A stretch of 5,535 nucleotides of DNA. Source: Bacteroidales bacterium (GTDB taxonomy: Bacteria > Bacteroidota > Bacteroidia > Bacteroidales > Paludibacteraceae). The stretch lies in contig CAAGDU010000044.1 in assembly GCA_900768725.1 (NCBI GenBank), positions 1-5,535 of the forward strand. The letters are read 5' to 3'. The position numbers and the translations under genes are program-made. The notes below the pieces were generated by a model. That model worked only from the letters and a program-made list of their open reading frames with translations. It was not told where the DNA came from and did no database searches. This document shows, piece by piece, positions 1-4,840 of the stretch. Within the stretch, counting starts at the first letter, position 1, and each line of letters begins with the position of its first letter.

Positions 1-6
1 GGAGTA

Positions 7-97
7 GTTTAGTGTTGAGAGTTTAGTGTTGAGAGTTTAGTGTTGAGAGTTTAGTGTTGAGAGTTTAGTGTTGAGAGTTTAGTGTTTAGTGTTGAGA
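7..97. repeat. 14-bp tandem repeat, about 6.5 copies
   Basis: The unit GTTTAGTGTTGAGA occurs five times in perfect head-to-tail order (7-76). A lone half unit GTTTAGT follows (77-83), then one more full unit (84-97). The unit is itself two related heptamers, GTTTAGT and GTTGAGA, so the basic period is 7 bp. Stop codons fall in every frame on both strands, so it is not coding. The array may extend leftward, because the window starts only 6 bp before the first unit. Function is unknown. Copy number is likely to vary between strains, since perfect short tandem repeats are prone to replication slippage. Confidence 0.97.
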
Positions 98-127
98 GAC
101 TCTCCTGACCTCACATAAGAGCATCTC

Positions 128-147
128 AATCCCGATAAATCGGGGTT
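128..147. repeat. Short palindrome (hairpin) after the tandem repeat
   Basis: AATCCCGA (128-135) pairs with TCGGGGTT (140-147) around a TAAA loop, giving 8 pairs including one G-T wobble. No T-run follows that would make it a convincing intrinsic terminator. It lies in otherwise featureless DNA between the tandem repeat and the next hairpin. Its role is unknown. Confidence 0.6.
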
Positions 148-177
148 TGGGACTCCCGCAAAGGGATACTTAAAGCG

Positions 178-220
178 AAAGAGGTTGCCGAACAAGTCAA
201 GTTAGGCAGCCTCTTTTGTT
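178..220 (+). terminator. Terminator-like hairpin, copy 1 (left arm of the outer inverted repeat)
   Basis: AAAGAGGTTGCC (178-189) pairs with GGCAGCCTCTTT (205-216), with one U-G wobble when read as plus-strand RNA. An inner AAC/GTT stem closes the loop AAGTCAA. A T-rich tail (TTTTGTTT) follows on the plus strand. This fits an intrinsic terminator for a rightward gene lying left of the window. No such gene is visible in the first 177 bases, so the assignment is inferred. The same hairpin recurs in inverted orientation at 597-637. Confidence 0.7.
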
Positions 221-240
221 TGTGAATGGCTTACTTCCAA

Positions 241-286
241 CTCCCCCGCCTCTCCTAAAAGGAGGGGAGGGGGTAAGGGGGCGGGA
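241..286 (+). repeat. C/G-rich palindromic repeat, copy 1, with G-quadruplex motif on the plus strand
   Basis: This 46-bp unit begins with CTCCCCCGCCTC and ends with GGGGGTAAGGGGGCGGGA. Its first part folds on itself, with the C-rich left half pairing with the G-rich half around a TAAAA loop. The G runs at 264-267, 269-273, 277-281 and 283-285 are separated by loops of 1, 3 and 1 nt, which satisfies the usual four-run quadruplex pattern. It matches the inverted copy at 396-441 at 38 of 46 positions, and all differences are in the hairpin centre. Confidence 0.85.
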
Positions 287-395
287 TGGTACACTCGACA
301 CCCCGCCGCAAATATGGATAAAGGGGAATAAAGGTTAAAAGACTTATTAGTCTCGGCTTATGAAGGTCTTAGTGCGGCTGAATGCCGAATCCTCC
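287..395. other. Spacer between the two C/G-rich repeats; no gene seen
   Basis: About 109 bp with no credible reading frame and no match to the TTTG/TAnnTTTG promoter pattern on either strand. The only local structure I see is a small AGACT/AGTCT hairpin around a TATT loop near 338-351. This is the centre of the nested inverted-repeat block. Confidence 0.5.
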
Positions 396-441
396 TCCCG
401 CCCCCTTACCCCCTCCCCCCTCTAAGAGGGAGGCGGGGGAG
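396..441 (-). repeat. C/G-rich palindromic repeat, copy 2 (inverted), with G-quadruplex motif on the minus strand
   Basis: This is the inverted partner of 241-286. On the minus strand the G runs cover 415-420, 409-413, 401-405 and 397-399, with loops of 1, 3 and 1 nt, exactly as in copy 1. The first 12 and last 21 bases of the unit are identical between copies, while the hairpin tip differs. The paired, inverted arrangement resembles the doublet organisation of REP-type palindromes, but I cannot assign it to a named family. Confidence 0.85.
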
Positions 442-577
442 TGGCAAAGCATACACAAAACGGTTTGTTACAAACTGTACGCCTTGATCGGTCGGGGCTA
501 AAAAAAGAACCATTAGGTATTCCAAAAATAGGTGTTTTGGAACAAAACGAAATGTTTTGAGTTGATTTTTACCCCTT
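442..577. other. Non-coding stretch with two to three small hairpins
   Basis: No credible gene is visible. Three perfect or near-perfect stems occur: 460-467 with 471-478 (8 pairs, one wobble, TTA loop); TTCCAAAA 520-527 with TTTTGGAA 535-542 (8 pairs, 7-nt loop); and CAAAAC 543-548 with GTTTTG 554-559 (6 pairs, 5-nt loop), immediately adjacent to the previous one. A TAnnTTTG-like string exists on the minus strand at 523-530 but has no TTTG partner at the right distance. Function is unknown. Confidence 0.5.
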
Positions 578-596
578 GTAAGCCATTCTTATACGC

Positions 597-637
597 AAAG
601 AGGCTGCCTAACTTGACTTGTTAGACAGCCTCTATTT
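597..637 (-). terminator. Terminator of the tRNA gene (hairpin copy 2, right arm of the outer inverted repeat)
   Basis: Read on the minus strand, AGAGGCTG pairs with CAGCCTCT. A U-G wobble and a CTAAC/GTTAG stem follow, giving 14 consecutive pairs around the loop AAGTCAA, and then a short T-run (TTT). The stem begins 3-4 nt after the tRNA 3' end, where a tRNA terminator is expected. The U-G pair would be a C-A mismatch on the opposite strand, which supports action on the minus-strand transcript. Copy 1 at 178-220 carries the same loop and nearly the same stem. Confidence 0.8.
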
Positions 638-638
638 G

Positions 639-712
639 TAGCGGGACCCAGGATTGAACTGGGGACCTCATGATTATGAATCATGCGCTCTAACCAGCTG
701 AGCTATCCCGCC
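639..712 (-). tRNA. tRNA with anticodon CAT, probably elongator tRNA-Met
   Basis: The minus strand folds into a full cloverleaf of 74 nt. It has a 7-bp acceptor stem (GGCGGGA with TCCCGCT, first pair G-U), a D arm with GCTC/GAGC and an AGCTGGTTA loop, and an anticodon stem CATGA/TCATG with loop TTCATAA. The variable loop is AGGTC, the T arm is CCCAG/CTGGG with loop TTCAATC, and the discriminator base is A. The 3' CCA is not encoded and must be added afterwards. It lacks the three G-C pairs in the anticodon stem and the unpaired 1-72 position of initiator tRNA. CAT is also the gene-level anticodon of the AUA-reading tRNA-Ile2, whose C34 is modified to lysidine by TilS. I favour elongator Met but cannot exclude Ile2 by eye. 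Confidence 0.93.
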
Positions 713-718
713 TTCGTT

Positions 719-773
719 GGAATTTACTCCGCGGATGAAACCGACTTTGTCGGTTTGGCGCTCCGTAAATTCC
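719..773 (-). repeat. Long hairpin directly upstream of the tRNA
   Basis: Outer stem GGAATTTAC/GTAAATTCC is 9 perfect pairs (719-727 with 765-773). A symmetric internal loop follows, GGA facing GGA on the minus strand (728-730 and 762-764), then a GCG/CGC stem, a small asymmetric loop, and an 8-bp perfect stem AAACCGAC/GTCGGTTT (738-745 with 749-756) capped by a 3-nt loop. It ends 6 nt before the first base of the tRNA. Confidence 0.85.
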
Positions 774-779
774 TCCTCT

Positions 780-822
780 TAAAATCGCGAATCTCCGCTT
801 ATCGCTCCGATTCCCGATTTTA
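780..822 (-). repeat. Second hairpin in the tRNA leader
   Basis: AAAATCG/CGATTTT (781-787 with 815-821, extended by one pair at 780-822) is followed by one G-G mismatch on the minus strand, GAATC/GATTC (789-793 with 809-813), a GGA/GGA internal loop (794-796, 806-808), a 2-bp GC stem and the loop GATAA. The GGA/GGA loop with its flanking C-G and GC pairs is the same as in the hairpin at 719-773. Confidence 0.8.
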
Positions 823-852
823 GGGAAAAATGCTTTTTCTCGAAAGCGGGTG

Positions 853-884
853 CAAAGGTACGACTTTTTTTTGATATGACCAAA
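853..884 (-). promoter_or_regulatory. Bacteroidota-type promoter for the tRNA
   Basis: On the minus strand TTTG (884-881) is followed by a 20-bp spacer and TACCTTTG (860-853), matching the known Bacteroidota sigma-ABfr consensus TTTG - about 20 bp - TAnnTTTG. Transcription would start some bases downstream, near 846, leaving a leader of about 130 nt before the tRNA. The T-run at 865-872 lies in the spacer. Confidence 0.85.
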
Positions 885-976
885 AAAAACGGGAACTTTT
901 TGCTATTTTTCTGCAAAATAAACGTTGCTATGGCTTTTTTTAGGCTTTTCCGGCAAAAAAACGGGAATAATTTTGC
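881..976 (+). repeat. Pair of 23-bp imperfect direct repeats between the divergent promoters
   Basis: The segments 881-903 and 954-976 both begin with C plus a run of 7-8 A, continue CGGGAA and end TTTTGC. The left end of the first supplies the -33 element of the minus-strand promoter. The right end of the second supplies the -33 element of the plus-strand promoter. They could be an A-tract upstream element or a regulator site shared by both promoters, or just common promoter-region composition. Confidence 0.6.
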
Positions 977-1003
977 GTATATAAAAAAAAAGTTGTAACT
1001 TTG
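972..1003 (+). promoter_or_regulatory. Bacteroidota-type promoter for secDF
   Basis: TTTG (972-975), a 20-bp A-rich spacer, and TAACTTTG (996-1003) match the TTTG/TAnnTTTG consensus with ideal spacing. Transcription should begin near 1009-1011, giving a leader of about 35 nt that is nearly all A and T and has no Shine-Dalgarno sequence. The element overlaps a possible upstream TTG start at 1001, which argues against that start. Confidence 0.88.
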
Positions 1004-1045
1004 TGCGCTTTTTTGGTAGATAATAAATTAAATTACAATAAAATT

Positions 1046-4000
1046 ATGCAAAACAAAGGACTTGTTCGTATTTTGGCGGTGTGCCTTGCGCTGGTAGCCG
1101 CATTCTACCTCTCGTTCTCGGTGGTTACGTCTCACTATGACAAGAAAGCCAAGGAGTATGCAGCAGGAGATGCGCTGAAGGAGTATGTGTATCTGGACTC
1201 CATCGCCACAAAGAAAGTATGGTTTGGCTACACCTTGAAGGAATGCCGTGAGAAAGAGATTAACCTCGGTCTGGACTTGAAAGGCGGTATGAACGTTACC
1301 ATGGAGGTAAGCGTTCCCGATATTCTCCGCGCCTTGTCCGGCTACAACACCTCCGAGACTTTTACGAAGGCCATGGAGATGGCGCAGCAGAAGCAGAAAA
1401 ACAGCGGCACGGACTTCGTAACCCTCTTTATTGAATCCTACAACGAGGTGGACCCCAATGCGCAGTTGGCATCGGTGTTCTCCACCTTCGAGTTGCGCGA
1501 TAAGGTTACGCTCAACTCCACGAATGCAGAGGTGGAGAAAGTGATTCGCGAAGAGGTGGACGGCGCTATCGCAAACAGCTTCAATGTGTTGCGTACTCGT
1601 ATTGACCGCTTTGGCGTGGTGCAACCGAATATCCAGCGTCTGTCTCAGCCGGGTCGTATCTTGATTGAGTTGCCGGGTATCAAGGAGCCCGCCCGCGTGC
1701 GCAAGTTGCTGCAAGGTTCGGCTAATTTGGAGTTCTGGGAGACTTACGAGGCATCGGAGGTTCTGCCCTATCTCGCGCAAATCAACGCCGAGTATGCCAA
1801 GGTGGCTGCCGCTACCGAGGAGGCAACTGCCGAAGCCGCTCCCGCTGAGGAAGTGAAGGCAGAGGCTGCTCCCGCAACCGACGGCGACATTGAGGCACTG
1901 GTAGAAAACCTCGGCGACTCGACCGCTGCTGAGGCTGACCAAGAAGCACAATACGAGGCATACAAGAAGCAAAATCCCTTGTTCGCTGTGCTCAATCCGT
2001 CTGTCAATCAGCAGGGTCAGGCATACCGCGGACCCGTGGTAGGTATGGTACATTATACCGATACTGCCAAGGTTACCGCTATGCTCAACTCGCCCATCGC
2101 TAAGCAGGTGCTCCCCCGCGACATGCGTTTCTATTGGACAGTGAAGGCGATTGACGATGCAGACGCTATCTACCAACTCGTGGCGCTCAAGGCACAACGC
2201 GATGGTCGTGCTTCGCTCGAGGGCGATGTGATCACCGACGCGCGCGCTGACTTCGGACAGACCTCGGCATATGCTAATGTAAGCATGTCGATGAACGCAG
2301 AAGGTGCTAAGCAATGGCAACGCATCACCAAAGAGAACATCGGCAAGTCCGTGGCTATCGTGCTGGACGGGTTCGTGTATAGTTTCCCGACCGTGCAGAA
2401 CGAGATTGCCGGCGGCAACAGCCAAATCACCGGTAACTTCACCGTTGAGGAGGCAAAAGACCTTGCCAACACCCTCAAGTCCGGTAAGATGCCCGCGCCC
2501 GCGCGTATTATTCAAGAGGATGTAGTAGGTCCGACGCTGGGTAAAGCCGCTATCCAAAACGGTCTTTGGTCGTTTGCGCTTGGCTTCCTGCTTATCCTTA
2601 TCTATATGATTTTCTACTACGGCTGGATTCCCGGTCTGATTGCCGATGCGGCATTGTGCTGCAACATCTTCCTGCTGGTAGGTATCTTGGCTTCCTTCTC
2701 TGCTGTCCTCACCCTGCCGGGTATCGCCGGTATCGTCCTGACCATGGGTATGGCGGTGGATGCGAACGTGCTTATCTACGAGCGTATCCGCGAGGAGATG
2801 AAGAGCGGTAAGGGCATGCGCCGCGCCATCGAAGACGGTTACAAGGGTGCTATCTCTGCGATTGTTGATGCCAACGTTACCTCCTTCTTGACGGGTGCTA
2901 TCTTGGCTATCTTCGGTACAGGTCCAATCAAGGGCTTCGCCGTTACCTATATGATTGGTATCATCTCTTCGTTCGTAACGGCAGTGTTCATCACCCGTCT
3001 GTTGCTCGAGGACTATGCGAAGAAAGACTCGGCGAAGGAACTGAGTTTCACCACCAAAATGACGGCTAACTTCTTGCAGAATACCAAGGCGGATATCGTG
3101 AAAGCCCGCAAGGTTACCTATATCATCTCCGCGGTATTGGTAGTGTTCGGTTGCCTCGGTCTGGAGCCTCATATCTTCGGTAAACTCAACTTGGGTATTG
3201 ACTTCTCCGGCGGTCGTAACTATATCGTCCGCTTCGAGCAACCTGTGAATACGCAGGAGGTACGTGAGTCGCTGGACAATGTCTTCAAGGCACAACTCAC
3301 CGGCGATGAGACCTACTCGCTCAACGTTATCACGATTGGTGATGCCAACCAAGTGCGTGTTTCCACCAACTACCTCATTCAAGAGGACGGCGAGAACGTG
3401 GACGACCAAATTGAAGCACTGCTCTACGAGGGCTGCAAGCCTTACCTGAACGACAACATCAGCAAGGCAGAGTTCGTCTCCACAGAGATTAACCCCGAGA
3501 TTGGTATCATGCAGTCGCAGAAGGTAGGACCTGCTATCGCAGACGATATCACCACGAGCGCTATCTGGGCGATTATCGCCGCTCTCATCGGTATCTTCCT
3601 CTATATCTTGCTGCGTTTCCGCAACTTTGCTTACTCTGTGGGTGCTATCACCGCGCTGTTCCACGATACGGTGATTATCCTCGGTCTGTACGCTATCTTG
3701 TGGAAGATTATGCCTTTCTCCATGGAGATTGACCAATCTTTCATCGCGGCTATCCTGACCGTTATCGGTTATTCTATCAACGATACCGTGGTCATCTTCG
3801 ACCGTATCCGTGAGAACAATACGCTCTATCCGAAGCGCGACCGTGCGTTGAACATCAACAACGCGATTAACGCTACCTTCAGCCGTACGTTCTCGACCTC
3901 TATGAGTACGTTGGTTGTATTGCTGGCTATCTTCTGCTTCGGCGGTGAGACCATCCGCGGATTTGTCTTCGCATTGCTGCTCGGTGTGCTGGTAGGTACT

Positions 4001-4090
4001 TATTCCTCCATCTGCATTGCTGCCCCCATCTCCTACGACATCACCAAGGCGATAGAGAACCGCAAAGCAAAGAAAGCACTGGCGAAGTAA
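1046..4090 (+). CDS. secDF: Protein translocase subunit SecDF (SecD-SecF fusion)
   Basis: Accessory subunit of the Sec translocon in the inner membrane. It uses the proton gradient to pull secreted and membrane proteins through SecYEG on the periplasmic side. With the ATG at 1046 it is 1014 aa. The frame is open back to a TTG at 1001, but that lies in the -7 promoter element. The SecD half has an N-terminal membrane segment (about 7-27), the LGLDLKGGMNV motif (74-84), the periplasmic P1 region including RIDRFGVVQP (185-194), and five membrane segments (about 505-655) with VDANVLIYERIREE (571-584). The SecF half has a membrane segment (about 689-708), LGIDFSGGRN (716-725), and five more segments including GYSINDTVVIFDRIREN (908-924) and FSRTFSTS (945-952). 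Asp572, Asp913 and Arg947 fall at the conserved charged positions linked to proton transport in this family. An Ala/Glu-rich insert lies near 251-300. Codon use is strongly biased (GGT, CGT, ATC, AAC), consistent with high expression. Confidence 0.98.
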   Translation: MQNKGLVRILAVCLALVAAFYLSFSVVTSHYDKKAKEYAAGDALKEYVYLDSIATKKVWFGYTLKECREKEINLGLDLKGGMNVTMEVSVPDILRALSGYNTSETFTKAMEMAQQKQKNSGTDFVTLFIESYNEVDPNAQLASVFSTFELRDKVTLNSTNAEVEKVIREEVDGAIANSFNVLRTRIDRFGVVQPNIQRLSQPGRILIELPGIKEPARVRKLLQGSANLEFWETYEASEVLPYLAQINAEYAKVAAATEEATAEAAPAEEVKAEAAPATDGDIEALVENLGDSTAAEADQEAQYEAYKKQNPLFAVLNPSVNQQGQAYRGPVVGMVHYTDTAKVTAMLNSPIAKQVLPRDMRFYWTVKAIDDADAIYQLVALKAQRDGRASLEGDVITDARADFGQTSAYANVSMSMNAEGAKQWQRITKENIGKSVAIVLDGFVYSFPTVQNEIAGGNSQITGNFTVEEAKDLANTLKSGKMPAPARIIQEDVVGPTLGKAAIQNGLWSFALGFLLILIYMIFYYGWIPGLIADAALCCNIFLLVGILASFSAVLTLPGIAGIVLTMGMAVDANVLIYERIREEMKSGKGMRRAIEDGYKGAISAIVDANVTSFLTGAILAIFGTGPIKGFAVTYMIGIISSFVTAVFITRLLLEDYAKKDSAKELSFTTKMTANFLQNTKADIVKARKVTYIISAVLVVFGCLGLEPHIFGKLNLGIDFSGGRNYIVRFEQPVNTQEVRESLDNVFKAQLTGDETYSLNVITIGDANQVRVSTNYLIQEDGENVDDQIEALLYEGCKPYLNDNISKAEFVSTEINPEIGIMQSQKVGPAIADDITTSAIWAIIAALIGIFLYILLRFRNFAYSVGAITALFHDTVIILGLYAILWKIMPFSMEIDQSFIAAILTVIGYSINDTVVIFDRIRENNTLYPKRDRALNINNAINATFSRTFSTSMSTLVVLLAIFCFGGETIRGFVFALLLGVLVGTYSSICIAAPISYDITKAIENRKAKKALAK

Positions 4091-4117
4091 ATAGCAAAAT
4101 ACTATTCCATAACTAAG

Positions 4118-4154
4118 AAGGTCTCCCCTCGTGCGTAATGAGGGGAGACTTTTT
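4118..4154 (+). terminator. Intrinsic terminator after secDF
   Basis: GTCTCCCCTC (4121-4130) pairs perfectly with GAGGGGAGAC (4140-4149) around a 9-nt loop, and five T follow (4150-4154). The AAG just upstream can pair with the first T residues. It has no T-run in the other direction, so it acts on the plus strand. It contains the ATG at 4138, which therefore should not be used as the start of the next gene. Confidence 0.92.
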
Positions 4155-4164
4155 CAAAAGTAGT

Positions 4165-4725
4165 ATGAAAGCAGTTTATATTCACGGTTTTGCGGGTTCG
4201 ATACACTCGGATGTGGTAGGGAATCTGCGGAAGTATTGTCCTTGGTTGGAGTGGTGTCCGATAGAGGTGGACCACCATGTGGATGCGTCGGTGGGGAAGA
4301 TAAATGCGTTTGTGCGTGAGCATGCGGATGTGGCGTATCTGATAGGGAGTTCGTTGGGCGGTTTTTATGTACTTTGCGCCGATTTCAACGGGGAAAAGAT
4401 AGTGGTGAACCCCGTATTGAATCCGATGTCCACGCTGAAAAAGTCGGTGGGGACACATGCCTACCGCGGTCGGCGCGAGGACGGGGCGAAGGAGTTTAAG
4501 TTTATGATGCAGGATTTGTTTGCGTTCAAGAAGTGGAAGCCACAGGATACGCCGTTGACACTTTGCCACTACACGGCACACGACCAAGTGCTGGGTGAGG
4601 AGGTGAAGCGCGAGTACCCGAAGTTCTTTGCGCATGCCGAGATGTGCCCCGATTTGCAGAACCATTTTATGAACGAGCACTATATCAAACATGCCTTGGT
4701 GCCGCTGCTGTCAAAAAAAGAGTGA
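4165..4725 (+). CDS. YqiA/YcfP-type alpha/beta fold hydrolase (putative esterase)
   Basis: A 186-aa cytoplasmic protein resembling the small serine esterase family of E. coli YqiA, which is about 190 aa. Visible features in order: MKAVYIHGF at the N terminus, the first beta strand with an oxyanion-hole HGF; the nucleophile elbow GSSLGGFY (61-68, Ser63); VVNPVLNP (80-87), a hallmark of the family; TAHDQVL (137-143), giving candidate acid Asp140; and LQNHF (164-168), giving candidate His167. There is no signal peptide or membrane segment. The physiological substrate is not known; family members hydrolyse short-chain esters and thioesters in vitro. I chose the ATG at 4165 because the upstream ATG at 4138 lies inside the secDF terminator and the HGF strand follows directly. 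No consensus promoter is visible just upstream, so expression may depend on read-through or on a promoter I cannot recognise. Its codon use (many GTG, GCG, ATA) differs sharply from secDF. Confidence 0.85.
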   Translation: MKAVYIHGFAGSIHSDVVGNLRKYCPWLEWCPIEVDHHVDASVGKINAFVREHADVAYLIGSSLGGFYVLCADFNGEKIVVNPVLNPMSTLKKSVGTHAYRGRREDGAKEFKFMMQDLFAFKKWKPQDTPLTLCHYTAHDQVLGEEVKREYPKFFAHAEMCPDLQNHFMNEHYIKHALVPLLSKKE

Positions 4726-4729
4726 TTTA

Positions 4730-4761
4730 TTTGCATATATGGGAAAAAAGCAGTAATTTTG
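4730..4761 (+). promoter_or_regulatory. Bacteroidota-type promoter for tsaB
   Basis: TTTG (4730-4733), a 20-bp spacer and TAATTTTG (4754-4761) match the consensus with the same spacing as the other two promoters in this window. It begins 5 bp after the hydrolase stop codon. The predicted transcript start near 4768 leaves a leader of about 70 nt ahead of tsaB. Confidence 0.82.
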
Positions 4762-4778
4762 CGGGCAGAAATGTCGCA

Positions 4779-4801
4779 AATTTAAAGTTGAACTTTTAAT
4801 T
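4779..4801 (+). promoter_or_regulatory. Hairpin in the tsaB leader
   Basis: AATTTAAAGT (4779-4788) pairs with ACTTTTAATT (4792-4801) with one T-T mismatch and a 3-nt loop. It is A/T-rich and not followed by a T-run, so it is not an intrinsic terminator. It could affect leader stability or be chance, since A/T-rich palindromes are common in such leaders. Confidence 0.4.
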
Positions 4802-4840
4802 AGCGCAAGTTTTGGGTACGATAGTTTGTCAATGTAGCGT

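Larger units (their letters stand above)
178..637. repeat. Composite nested inverted-repeat block, non-coding
   Basis: Outer arms run from about 180 to 234 and from 578 to 635. They share a perfect 26-bp core (191-216 against 597-622 inverted) and an 11-bp block GAATGGCTTAC (224-234; inverted at 578-588). Between them sits a second inverted pair of 46 bp (241-286 and 396-441). Order is symmetric but spacing is not: about 136 bp extra lies between the inner and outer right arms. I see no open reading frame of note, no transposase and no clear target-site duplication. It may be a miniature mobile element, a palindromic repeat cluster, or simply two inserted repeat families. The arms themselves are certain; calling them one element is inference. 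Confidence 0.6.
713..847 (-). other. Structured leader of the tRNA transcript
   Basis: This is the stretch between the minus-strand promoter and the tRNA, about 130 nt with no open reading frame of note. It holds two long hairpins (719-773 and 780-822) and a small one, GCTTT/AAAGC (832-836 with 843-847). Nearly every base is in a stem or a short internal loop. A tRNA primary transcript does not need such a leader for RNase P cleavage, so it may be a separate RNA element or a repeat that sits next to tRNA genes. Function is unknown. No protein-coding potential is seen on either strand. Confidence 0.55.

Noticed and set aside
7..97. CRISPR array
   Set aside because: The repeats are directly contiguous with no unique spacers and a 7/14-bp period, so this is a simple tandem repeat.
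140..165. Possible second tRNA-like T arm (CGGGG...CTCCCG)
   Set aside because: The loop does not match the TTCRANY consensus, and no D or anticodon arm can be found upstream.
523..530. Minus-strand promoter at TATTTTTG
   Set aside because: It matches the -7 pattern, but no TTTG lies 19-20 bp upstream on that strand, and the match lies within a hairpin stem.
639..660. Integration (att) site at the tRNA 3' end
   Set aside because: I see no second copy of the tRNA 3' end in the window and no integrase or phage gene. The downstream block is terminator and repeat DNA.
1028..3736. A 902-codon open frame on the minus strand opposite secDF
   Set aside because: It is in codon register with secDF, so its stops would correspond to sense TTA, CTA and TCA codons, which this highly biased gene avoids. 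The translation is rich in H, R, Q and D without recognisable domains. It is an antisense shadow.
4138..4164. Upstream ATG at 4138 as the hydrolase start
   Set aside because: It lies in the right half of the secDF terminator, and the extra nine residues precede a normal family N terminus at 4165.
4102..4692. A 196-codon minus-strand frame opposite the hydrolase
   Set aside because: No recognisable protein features, and it overlaps a gene with clear catalytic motifs and the secDF terminator. Treated as a shadow.
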